Below are positions 1 to 5,981 of a stretch of 6,495 bases of DNA, in pieces. The stretch is from Clostridiaceae bacterium (GTDB taxonomy: Bacteria > Bacillota > Clostridia > UBA1212 > DUPL01), in the NCBI GenBank assembly GCA_012522035.1, contig JAAYLF010000190.1:1-6495 (forward strand), given 5' to 3'. A program made the translations under genes and the position numbers. Each line of letters begins with the position of its first letter. Position 1 is the first letter of the stretch. The notes under the pieces are model-generated. The model ran no database searches and was not told the origin of the DNA. It saw nothing but the letters and a program-made list of their open reading frames with translations.

Positions 1-352
1 ATGTACAGCTCACTGTCTATTCTTTTGTGAAATATGTATGTTTTCGGATGAAACGATCGCCTTTTGTCATTGTACATCCTCAAATCAAGATTGTCCCCAA
101 GCTCTCCCTTAAGCAAGTACAATGCACCAGGCTCGGTAATTCCCAGGTAGTCTCCTGTTAGAATACGTATTTTTGCTCCTTTTTCAGCCAGTTTCCTTAA
201 ATCCTTCAAAAGAAGCCTGACCCCGGATTCCATCACAAAAGAGACGATGATGTCAACCCTGTCAGCAGATTCAAGGCTTTTTGCGAGCTCATGGTGTTTT
301 CATTGTTTGTTACCACATTCACTTTCTCTTCTTCAAAATACAGTTCAGCCAT
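1..352 (-). pseudogene. HKD/phospholipase D-like N-terminus of a probable SF2 helicase-nuclease, frameshifted, cut by window edge
   Basis: Read on the minus strand from the ATG at 352, the frame gives an N-terminus beginning MAELYFEEEKVN and reaching a TGA at 235-233 after 39 codons. A second minus frame, open from 299 to the window edge, carries the recognisable domain: ELAKSLESADRVDIIVSF, then a helix, KIRILTGDYLGITEP, and finally SFHPKTYIF near position 30. This pattern (ADRVDI, ILTGDYL, ITEP, SFHPK) is typical of the phospholipase D-like domain at the front of large bacterial DEAD/DEAH helicases, often with DUF3427. The second frame has a TGA at 302-300 and no start before the domain, so one base seems to be missing (or two extra) near 285-299. 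The HPK motif lacks Asp at the usual HxKxxxxD spacing. The start overlaps the methyltransferase end by 34 bases, implying co-transcription. The helicase part lies outside, so full identity is inferred. Confidence 0.62.
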
Positions 353-924
353 ATTTCATCTTTCCTGTCCGGCCGCACATCCTGGGTTGTCCACATTTCC
401 ATAACAACAAACAAAGGGACATCACAAAGCAGCCTGTTTAATCTATCCTCATTCATATCGGTAAACCATCTTCCGTTGCGCATACCTTCAAAATCCCCAT
501 ATTTAAAGGACAAGTACAATACACCGTCATCCTTCAAGGCATCATGCAGTTTCTGCAATATGACAGCCATGCTTTCAAACGGAACATGCAGGATGGACGC
601 ACATGCCCATATGCCGTCATACTTGTCTTTTTCCTCAAGCTCATGGAAAAACATCTGCCTTACATCAATACCGGTCAATCTGGATGCAATCCTGCACATC
701 TCAAACGAACCGTCAACAGCATCCACCAAATACCCTCTATCCAAAAAGTATTTAGTGTCCCTTCCCGAGCCGCAGCCAAAGTCAAGAATGTATGCATTTT
801 CATCAAGATATGATAGAAACCTCTCAAGAAGAATGCTCATATCCCCGGATACGGTATCAGTATAAAAATCTTTGGCATTTTGGTTGTAATATTGAATTGT
901 TGCATCAATGTTTGACATATTCAT
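319..924 (-). CDS. Class I SAM-dependent methyltransferase, small soluble
   Basis: Predicted soluble cytoplasmic enzyme of about 201 residues that transfers a methyl group from S-adenosylmethionine; the substrate is unknown. The fold is recognisable by motif I, ILDFGCGSGRDT (residues 46-57), the acidic end of strand 2 in VDAVDGS (Asp71), YDGIWACASILHVP as the post-I/motif IV segment, and a LYLSFKYG strand. It lacks the NPPY/DPPY motif of DNA adenine or cytosine-N4 methyltransferases, so it looks like a small-molecule or protein methyltransferase of the TehB/UbiE-like kind. An ATG at 939 is also in frame, but the predicted -10 box at 959-954 would place the transcript start near 947, cutting into the AGGA that would serve 939. 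The ATG at 924 has GAGG at 935-932 with a 7-base spacer, so I prefer it. The last 34 bases overlap the helicase-like gene downstream, suggesting one transcript and a joint role. Confidence 0.85.
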   Translation of the reverse strand: MNMSNIDATIQYYNQNAKDFYTDTVSGDMSILLERFLSYLDENAYILDFGCGSGRDTKYFLDRGYLVDAVDGSFEMCRIASRLTGIDVRQMFFHELEEKDKYDGIWACASILHVPFESMAVILQKLHDALKDDGVLYLSFKYGDFEGMRNGRWFTDMNEDRLNRLLCDVPLFVVMEMWTTQDVRPDRKDEIWLNCILKKRK

Positions 925-953
925 ATTCGAACCTCGCATCCATATTCCTGGAA

Positions 954-962
954 ATTATATCA
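954..962 (-). promoter_or_regulatory. Extended -10 promoter for the methyltransferase/helicase pair
   Basis: Minus-strand TGATATAAT (962-954) is a perfect extended -10 (TGn plus TATAAT). The hexamer 17 bases upstream, TTTTAT at 982-977, matches the -35 consensus at only three positions, as often seen with extended -10 promoters. The predicted start near 947 gives a short leader carrying GAGG for the ATG at 924. Confidence 0.55.
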
Positions 963-985
963 CACAAACAGAGCAAATAAAAGCT

Positions 986-1014
986 TTGACATTTCTTTAT
1001 TAATTCAATAATAT
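986..1014 (+). promoter_or_regulatory. Sigma-A promoter of the alpha-mannosidase operon
   Basis: A perfect -35 TTGACA (986-991) is followed by a 17-base spacer and TAATAT (1009-1014), five of six matches to the -10 consensus. The predicted transcript start is near 1021, leaving a leader of about 22 bases. It lies back to back with the opposing methyltransferase promoter, with only 26 bases between its -35 and that gene's -10, so the two could compete or share regulation. Confidence 0.75.
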
Positions 1015-1027
1015 TAGTTCAAAGAAT

Positions 1028-1034
1028 AAGGAGG
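1028..1034 (+). promoter_or_regulatory. Strong ribosome binding site for the alpha-mannosidase
   Basis: AAGGAGG lies 8 bases before the ATG at 1043. It is a full match to the anti-Shine-Dalgarno core and fixes the start codon of the long gene. Confidence 0.85.
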
Positions 1035-1042
1035 AAGATGGC

Positions 1043-3850
1043 ATGAACATATTTGATAAAATTACGTATTTGCAGGAAAAATCCCATGGTTATCACGCAA
1101 TCAGGGCGACAACTCAGCTAAGATATGCATATCGCATTTCTGAAGTCAATGATTTTAAATACAACGACATAGTCTTAAAAGCCGCTGACGTACTTTTGGG
1201 AGATTTAAACATAAATGGTTCAATTACGAAAAATGCTGCAAAAGAATGTGAAGACATTCTTTCGGTTTTATCAGAAGAAGCTAAAAAATACACAATGATT
1301 TGCATTGCCCATGCCCACATAGACATGAACTGGATGTGGAGCTATAACGAGACAGTGGCCATTACTTTGGATACTTTCCGTACAATGCTGAAAATGCTTA
1401 GAGAATATCCCCAGTTCACTTTCTCCCAGTCCCAGGCTTCCACATACAAGATTGTGGAAAAACATGACCCTGAGATGTTTGAGGAAATAAAGGAAATGGT
1501 AAAGATGGGAAGATGGGAAGTCACCGCATCCACCTGGGTTGAAGGCGACAAGAATATGACCAGCGGTGAAAGCCAGGCAAGACATATCCTTTACACAAAG
1601 AAATACTTCAAAGAGAAATTTGGAATTCCGTTTGATTCAATTCTTCTTGATTATGAACCCGACACCTTCGGACACAACGCCCAGGTTCCTGAAATACTTG
1701 AAAAAGGCGGAATCAAATACTACTACCACTGCAGAGGCAGCGAATCCCACTGCATCTACAACTGGAAGAGTCCATCAGGCGCAAGCGTGCTTGTCTTCAG
1801 GGAACCTGACTGGTACAACACCATAATTACTTATGATTATGCAGATTACCTGCCCTCCTTCTGCAAAAAGCACGGCATTGACCGATTGATAAGGGTCTAC
1901 GGTGTTGGAGACCATGGAGGCGGTCCTACAAGAAGAGACATAGAGCGCTTGATAGATATGAGTACATGGCCGTGCTATGCAAAAATTGAGTTTGGCTCCT
2001 ACCGCACCTTCTTTGAATATCTGGAAACAAAAAGAGACTCCTTCCCCACTGTGGAAGGAGAACTCAACTTCGTGTTCACAGGCTGCTACAGTTCCGAATC
2101 CAGGATCAAAATGGCCAACAGAATGGCGGAAGACAGTCTGAATACAGCAGAAACCCTGACAGCACTTGCCAATGCATTTGCCAATGGCAAACCCTATACC
2201 AAAGGGTACACAAAAGCATGGATAAAAACTCTCTTCAATCATTTTCACGACATATTGCCCGGCTCCGGTATAAGGGAAACAAGGGAGCACGCACTGGCAT
2301 ACCTACAGGAAGTATTGGGCTACACTTACGCAGGCAGGTCAAAATCACTGATTGCCTTTGCTGAAAGCATTGACACATCATCCATAAAAACAGAGGATGA
2401 CAAGGAATCTTTTGCAGATGGTGCAGGCATGGGATTCAAGGGAGTTACCGAGCACAATTCTGCCCTGGTAAGAGGCCTTGAAACCCAGATTGTAAACACC
2501 GGCTGCGGCAAAACAAGAATATTCCACATATTCAACACCACCGCTTACGACAGGTCCGAAGCCTTGGAATTCCCGATATGGGATTACCCTGGAAAGATAG
2601 AAAAACTTGAGATAAAAGATGCGGACGGCAACGACATTCCCTTCTATATAAACAAGGGGGGTGGCGGATTCTGGGCACACACATGCGTTAATATAACTGC
2701 TTTTGTAACAGTGCCTGCTTTTGGCTACATTACATTGATAGTAAAGGAAGGCAAAAGCAAACATCTTCCCTACATCATGTACTTCTGGAATCCGAGAGTT
2801 GAATACTATCAGGATTTCGTGCTTGAGAATGATAAAATCGTTGCCAGATTCGACAGAAGCATGCAGCTTGTTTCCTTGATTGACAAAAAGACAAACAAGG
2901 AATTGATAAAAGATAAAAGTGGCTTTTTCAGCATCTGCTGGCAAAACCACAAATTGCCCACTGTGACAACAGGCAATGCCTGGGTGGAAGGATATGTGCT
3001 TAAAGAGCAAAACATAAACGAGAATTACCCCGTTTTTGTCACGGAGATGAACAACGGCAATGACATAAGAAAGTATATCTGCTATGAGATAGAGTTTGGA
3101 AAATCCAAAATCAGCGCAACTGTAAGTCTGGACAGAAACAGCACTGTACTCAAATACAAGGTGGATGCAGACTGGCATGAAATCTTCACCAGCGAAGAAG
3201 GAATCCCCGCCCTTAAATTCCATCTGCCTTTTGGTTTTGAGGTGAATGAGTATGAGTACGAGATTGCTTTTGGTACAGTCAAAAGAAGTGCGCATAATCA
3301 CGATGTGCCCTCCATTGGTTTTGGTGCTGTGCATGACAAGGAGTCAAACAGAAGCCTCATCCTAATGACAGACAGCATCTATGCATACAGGGGCGAAAAC
3401 AACACCTTCAGCCTTACTCTGCTCCGTGCATCCCAGTCCCCCGACAGGTATCCGGAATATGGAATGCACTCATGCAACATAGGGGTTGGAATATGCGACA
3501 AGGACGAATACTTCAGGTATTCAGACACCTTCAACTACCCGCTTTACTTCATAACCAACACTTCCCACAAAGGAAGCCTGCCTCTTAAGAACAGCTTTAT
3601 ATCCACAAGCAAGAACATTGCAGTGTCTGCACTGAAAACGTCGGAAGATGAAAGCGGCTTTATCATAAGAGCTTTCGACATAACAGGAGATGGCGGCGAG
3701 GCTTTCATACAGATAAATGCAGATTTTGAAGTAACGGCGGTGGATACTCTTGAAAGACCTATAGACAAGGAAGTATCAAGAGATGGCAGCAGGGTTTTGG
3801 TAAACCTCAGGCCCTGCGAGACAATTGCTCTGAAAGTAACTTTAAACTAA
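1043..3850 (+). CDS. Glycoside hydrolase family 38 alpha-mannosidase, cytoplasmic
   Basis: Zinc-dependent retaining alpha-mannosidase of 935 residues, hydrolysing alpha-mannosides from imported glycan or mannan fragments. Order: N-terminal extension (about 1-80), GH38 catalytic domain, three-helix middle domain (about 325-415) and C-terminal beta-sandwich domains (about 480-935). Zinc ligands are visible by analogy with Golgi mannosidase II: His92 and Asp94 in AHAHIDMNWMW, Asp207 in EPDTFGHNAQ (also the nucleophile) and His402 in NHFHDILPGS. Asp290 in GVGDHGGGPT is the likely acid/base. The middle domain shows GELNFVFTGCYSSESRIK. There is no signal peptide or membrane segment, so it should act on substrate already inside the cell. 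Length suits the bacterial family and the frame is undamaged over 2.8 kb. Two small membrane-protein genes follow, the first with its ribosome binding site overlapping this stop codon. Exact linkage specificity cannot be read from sequence; no sugar transporter is in view. Confidence 0.95.
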   Translation: MNIFDKITYLQEKSHGYHAIRATTQLRYAYRISEVNDFKYNDIVLKAADVLLGDLNINGSITKNAAKECEDILSVLSEEAKKYTMICIAHAHIDMNWMWSYNETVAITLDTFRTMLKMLREYPQFTFSQSQASTYKIVEKHDPEMFEEIKEMVKMGRWEVTASTWVEGDKNMTSGESQARHILYTKKYFKEKFGIPFDSILLDYEPDTFGHNAQVPEILEKGGIKYYYHCRGSESHCIYNWKSPSGASVLVFREPDWYNTIITYDYADYLPSFCKKHGIDRLIRVYGVGDHGGGPTRRDIERLIDMSTWPCYAKIEFGSYRTFFEYLETKRDSFPTVEGELNFVFTGCYSSESRIKMANRMAEDSLNTAETLTALANAFANGKPYTKGYTKAWIKTLFNHFHDILPGSGIRETREHALAYLQEVLGYTYAGRSKSLIAFAESIDTSSIKTEDDKESFADGAGMGFKGVTEHNSALVRGLETQIVNTGCGKTRIFHIFNTTAYDRSEALEFPIWDYPGKIEKLEIKDADGNDIPFYINKGGGGFWAHTCVNITAFVTVPAFGYITLIVKEGKSKHLPYIMYFWNPRVEYYQDFVLENDKIVARFDRSMQLVSLIDKKTNKELIKDKSGFFSICWQNHKLPTVTTGNAWVEGYVLKEQNINENYPVFVTEMNNGNDIRKYICYEIEFGKSKISATVSLDRNSTVLKYKVDADWHEIFTSEEGIPALKFHLPFGFEVNEYEYEIAFGTVKRSAHNHDVPSIGFGAVHDKESNRSLILMTDSIYAYRGENNTFSLTLLRASQSPDRYPEYGMHSCNIGVGICDKDEYFRYSDTFNYPLYFITNTSHKGSLPLKNSFISTSKNIAVSALKTSEDESGFIIRAFDITGDGGEAFIQINADFEVTAVDTLERPIDKEVSRDGSRVLVNLRPCETIALKVTLN

Positions 3851-3854
3851 GGAG
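3849..3854 (+). promoter_or_regulatory. Ribosome binding site overlapping the mannosidase stop codon
   Basis: AAGGAG uses the last two bases of the TAA stop (3848-3850) and lies 9 bases before the ATG at 3864. This arrangement indicates translational coupling. It also argues against the in-frame TTG at 3855, which would directly abut the site. Confidence 0.75.
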
Positions 3855-3863
3855 TTGTACGAT

Positions 3864-4058
3864 ATGTCTTTTCCAGGTGTTGTTTTTGTGTTGGTGATCT
3901 CGGTTGTGGCACTGGCTATAAATTTTCTTCCATCATTTATAGCTTTCATAAGAAAACACCCTAACCGAATCCCAATACTTGTAGTAAACGCACTGATTCC
4001 AATACTTGGTTTTTTGATTGCATTTTTATGGACGTTTGCTGATGTACAAACGGAATAA
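3864..4058 (+). CDS. Small two-helix membrane protein, superinfection-immunity (Imm-like) family, copy 1
   Basis: A 64-residue protein with two hydrophobic segments (about residues 3-26 and 36-57) joined by a short basic loop, RKHPNR. The pattern INFLPSFIAFIRKHPNR followed by a second helix with NALIPILGFLIAFLW resembles the superinfection immunity family named after phage T4 Imm, in which YFLPTIIA, a basic HxN loop and a GW-containing second helix are usual. The LGWTxxGW signature of typical members is replaced here by NALIPILGF, so membership is likely but not certain. T4 Imm blocks entry of DNA from related phages; most chromosomal members have no known role, so no function is claimed. The start is the ATG with AAGGAG 9 bases upstream. 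It is the second gene of the alpha-mannosidase operon and is followed 19 bases later by a paralogue. Confidence 0.72.
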   Translation: MSFPGVVFVLVISVVALAINFLPSFIAFIRKHPNRIPILVVNALIPILGFLIAFLWTFADVQTE

Positions 4059-4077
4059 AGATTAAGGAGATGATGAT

Positions 4078-4293
4078 TTGATACTTACCAACATTTATCA
4101 AGTACTGTGCAGTTTGCTTGGCACATTAGTTGTCATATTGACTGCAGTTATAAATTTCATACCCAGCATCATTGCCTTTAAGAAAAACCATCCTGACAAG
4201 GTAATGATACTCATAATCAATGCGTTGATACCTGTTGCAGGCTTCATAATTGCATTGATACTGGTTTTTGTAAGAAAGGAAGACAGGAAATAA
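4078..4293 (+). CDS. Small two-helix membrane protein, superinfection-immunity (Imm-like) family, copy 2, TTG start
   Basis: A 71-residue paralogue of the preceding protein. Two hydrophobic segments (about 9-32 and 42-64) flank a basic loop, KKNHPDK. The shared frame INF-PS-IAF, then HP, then IL--NALIP--GF-IA shows that the two arose by duplication, while the N-terminal helix and the charged tail (RKEDRK) differ. The start appears to be TTG: AAGGAG at 4064-4069 sits 8 bases upstream of it. ATG codons at 4070 and 4073 are in another frame that stops after three codons, and they lie too close to that site. The stop codon is one base from the stop of the convergent lipA reading frame. Function unknown; family call as for copy 1. 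Confidence 0.72.
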   Translation: MILTNIYQVLCSLLGTLVVILTAVINFIPSIIAFKKNHPDKVMILIINALIPVAGFIIALILVFVRKEDRK

Positions 4294-4314
4294 ATCAGCT
4301 ATCCTTTATTTCCT
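4285..4314. terminator. Inverted repeat across two convergent stop codons, possible bidirectional terminator
   Basis: AGGAAATAAA (4285-4294) and TTTATTTCCT (4305-4314) form a perfect 10-bp stem with a 10-base loop. It contains the TAA of the membrane-protein gene (4291-4293), and its loop holds the lipA stop (4297-4295). The stem is AT-rich and no clean T-run follows on the plus strand; on the minus strand a pyrimidine-rich stretch follows. Its position suits a shared terminator, but its strength is doubtful. Confidence 0.45.
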
Positions 4315-5167
4315 TATACGCATCCTCCGCCATGTATGAACTTCGTACCAAGGGTCCTGAGGCTACATACCTAAACCCAAGCTCCAGGGCTCTTTTTTTA
4401 TACTCCTCAAACAAATCAGGATGAACATACTCATAAACCGGAAGATGCTCCTTTGACGGCGACAGATACTGACCTATGGTTAAAATGTCACAGTCAACCT
4501 CTCTCAAATTCTTAAAAACATCTACAACTTCTTCAAAAGTCTCCCCAAGGCCCACCATGATACCTGACTTGGTCACAATACCCTCGGAATGCTCTTTTAC
4601 TCTTCCAACAAGCTCCAACGAACGCTGGTAATCAGCCATGGGTCTTACCATGGGATACAGCCTGGGTACCGTCTCCACATTGTGATTTATAATATCGGGG
4701 CGGGCATCAATTACAGTCTTTAATGACTCCAGTTGGCCGCCAAAATCCGGAATCAGCACTTCAACAATTATGCTATCACCCACCTTTTCCCTTATGGCAT
4801 GAATGACTTTGGCAAAATGACCGCTGCCGCCATCCACAAGGTCATCCCTTGAAACCGAAGTAACAACCACATGTTTAAGACCCAGATTTTTCACAGCCAT
4901 TGCTATGTTAACAGGCTCATTCTCATCAACCTCGCAAGGTAATGCCTTTGTAACATTGCAAAACCTGCAGTTTCTTGTACACTTGTTTCCAAGAATCATG
5001 AATGTGGCTGTTTTCCTGCCAAAACACTCACCAGAATTGGCACAGCCTGCTTATTCAAATACGGTATGAAGATTAAGATCCCTCAGCATGTTCATGACTC
5101 TTGGGTTTTCCTCTCCCGTATTAGACTTTACTTTCAGCCATGACGGCTTTCTTACAAACTCTTTCAT
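4295..5167 (-). pseudogene. lipA: Lipoyl synthase LipA, disrupted by an in-frame TAA and loss of an auxiliary-cluster cysteine
   Basis: LipA is the radical SAM enzyme that inserts two sulfurs into protein-bound octanoate, sacrificing an auxiliary 4Fe-4S cluster. From the ATG at 5167 the frame encodes a typical LipA start (RKPSWLKVK, LRDLNLHTV), then F37, E38 and TAA at codon 39 (5053-5051), where the family has C-E-E. The remaining auxiliary-motif cysteines, Cys42 and Cys48, keep the CX4CX5C spacing, so Cys37 has become Phe. Beyond the stop all is normal: radical SAM CTRNCRFC (Cys63, 67, 70), VVVTSVSRDDL, NHNVETVPRLY, GIMVGLGE and the C-terminal RSSY (275-278), whose serine binds the auxiliary cluster. 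Without the stop it would have 290 residues, the usual size. The next usable ATG (4999) omits the whole auxiliary motif. The start overlaps lipB by ATGA and has GAGGAG 5 bases upstream. Either a decayed gene or sequence error. Confidence 0.88.
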
Positions 5168-5841
5168 ATTAGCTCCTCAACTTTCTTCTCAACAAAATCA
5201 CAAACAAACTCTTTTGAAAAATAATCCCTTACGTATTCAAACATTCTATTCATATCCTGACTGACACCTGTAAGACATTTTAGTGAAACAACACCTTTGT
5301 TTAGCCCGCAAGGGTTTATCCATGCAAAATGAGACAAATCCGTATTCACATTAAAAGCAAATCCATGCATTGTTACCCATCTCCTGACAGCTATGCCAAT
5401 TGCCATGATTTTTTTGTCTCCTACCCACACTCCAGTAAACCTGCCCTCATCCCTATACGCATCTATTTCAAACTCTTCTTTTAGCAGCTCAATAATGAAC
5501 TTTTCAAGCCTGTATACACACCATCTTATGTCCTTGCCAAAACCATTCAAACCAAAAATAGGATACCCTACAATCTGTCCAGGACCGTGATATGTAACAT
5601 CCCCTCCCCTGTTAACCTTGACCACCTTTATACCTAGAAGCTTCAGCTCTTCTTCTGAAAGATATATATTGTCGGATTTGCCCCTTGTCCCTAAGGTTAT
5701 AACCGGGGGATGTTCAAGAAGCAATAAAGTATCATCCATCTCATTGTTCATTCTCCTTTCCTGCAGCGTATACTGCAGCTCCAAAGCCTTTTCATAATCC
5801 ATTCTGCCCGGCATGCATAGATTTACCTTCAATTCTGCCAT
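5164..5841 (-). CDS. lipB: Octanoyltransferase LipB
   Basis: LipB moves octanoyl groups from acyl carrier protein to the lipoyl domains of 2-oxoacid dehydrogenases or glycine-cleavage H protein, the first step of lipoate synthesis. The 225-residue product carries the family motifs: LLLLEHPPVITLGTRG (39-54), RGGDVTYHGPGQIVGYPI (78-95), FTGVWV, KIMAIGIAVRRWVTMHGFA with catalytic Lys144, and INPCGL with catalytic Cys178. Length is normal and no lesion is seen. The frame is open upstream to a TTG at 5889, but that would begin within the predicted promoter; the ATG at 5841 (MAELKVN, DYEKALELQ) matches the usual family start. AAAGGTG lies only a few bases before it, an unusually close ribosome binding site, so initiation may rely on the A-rich leader. 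It shares an ATGA overlap with lipA downstream. Partner lipA is disrupted, so the pathway may end at octanoyl-protein. Confidence 0.93.
   Translation of the reverse strand: MAELKVNLCMPGRMDYEKALELQYTLQERRMNNEMDDTLLLLEHPPVITLGTRGKSDNIYLSEEELKLLGIKVVKVNRGGDVTYHGPGQIVGYPIFGLNGFGKDIRWCVYRLEKFIIELLKEEFEIDAYRDEGRFTGVWVGDKKIMAIGIAVRRWVTMHGFAFNVNTDLSHFAWINPCGLNKGVVSLKCLTGVSQDMNRMFEYVRDYFSKEFVCDFVEKKVEELI
5173..5178 (-). promoter_or_regulatory. Ribosome binding site for lipA inside lipB
   Basis: GAGGAG on the minus strand, 5 bases before the ATG at 5167 and inside the end of lipB. With the ATGA overlap it indicates translational coupling, and it confirms that lipA begins at 5167 rather than at the later ATG at 4999. 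Confidence 0.7.
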
Positions 5842-5866
5842 CACCTTTGTTTTTTTTTTAGAGAAA

Positions 5867-5896
5867 ACTATATCATGACACAAAACCAAAAGTCAA
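5867..5896 (-). promoter_or_regulatory. Sigma-A promoter of lipB-lipA with extended -10
   Basis: Minus strand: TTGACT (5896-5891), an 18-base spacer, then TATAGT (5872-5867) preceded by TGA, an extended -10. The predicted start falls at about 5860, immediately before a run of ten A (5859-5850), giving a leader of about 18 bases to the ATG at 5841. Confidence 0.65.
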
Positions 5897-5899
5897 ATC

Positions 5900-5936
5900 T
5901 AATACGACAAAACTTGTTTTACAATGTCTAGTATTA
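5900..5936. repeat. Nested imperfect inverted repeat between divergent promoters, candidate operator
   Basis: Outer arms TAATAC (5900-5905) and GTATTA (5931-5936), next arms GAC (5906-5908) and GTC (5926-5928), and inner arms AAAAC (5909-5913) and GTTTT (5916-5920) give a 37-bp interrupted dyad. It begins 4 bases upstream of the lipB -35 and covers where the -35 of the divergent AraC gene would lie, so a bound regulator could affect both. Whether the AraC-type protein binds it is inference. Confidence 0.4.
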
Positions 5937-5948
5937 CACCCTGCACTC

Positions 5949-5957
5949 TGGTATAAT
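5949..5957 (+). promoter_or_regulatory. Extended -10 promoter of the AraC-type gene
   Basis: TGGTATAAT is a perfect extended -10 (TG at 5949-5950, TATAAT at 5952-5957). No good -35 is found 16-18 bases upstream (TAGTAT at 5929-5934 is poor). The predicted start is near 5964, just before the AGGAG (5968-5972) that lies 9 bases ahead of the ATG at 5982. Confidence 0.55.
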
Positions 5958-5981
5958 CACTAATGAGAGGAGTGAAAATTA

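Noticed and set aside
281..865. Plus-strand open frame of 194 codons opposite the methyltransferase
   Set aside because: The composition is Ser/Pro/His-rich shadow-like, with no family match, and the opposite strand has clear SAM methyltransferase motifs.
925..939. ATG at 939 as the methyltransferase start
   Set aside because: It is possible, but its AGGA would straddle the predicted transcript start, and the ATG at 924 has a clean GAGG with a 7-base spacer. Kept as an alternative only.
2378..3334. Long antisense open frame (318 codons) opposite the mannosidase
   Set aside because: It lies wholly opposite a well-supported GH38 coding frame, has no recognisable domain, and reads as a mirror of the real gene's codon pattern.
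3855..3863. TTG start at 3855 for the first small membrane protein
   Set aside because: It directly abuts AAGGAG; the ATG at 3864 has a normal 9-base spacing.
4295..4999. A short lipA starting at the ATG at 4999
   Set aside because: It would omit the whole auxiliary-cluster motif, and the upstream frame clearly encodes LipA residues back to 5167 with a proper ribosome binding site. No good ribosome binding site precedes 4999.
5842..5889. An upstream TTG start for lipB at 5889
   Set aside because: The added 16 residues do not resemble LipB and would overlap the predicted -10 box.
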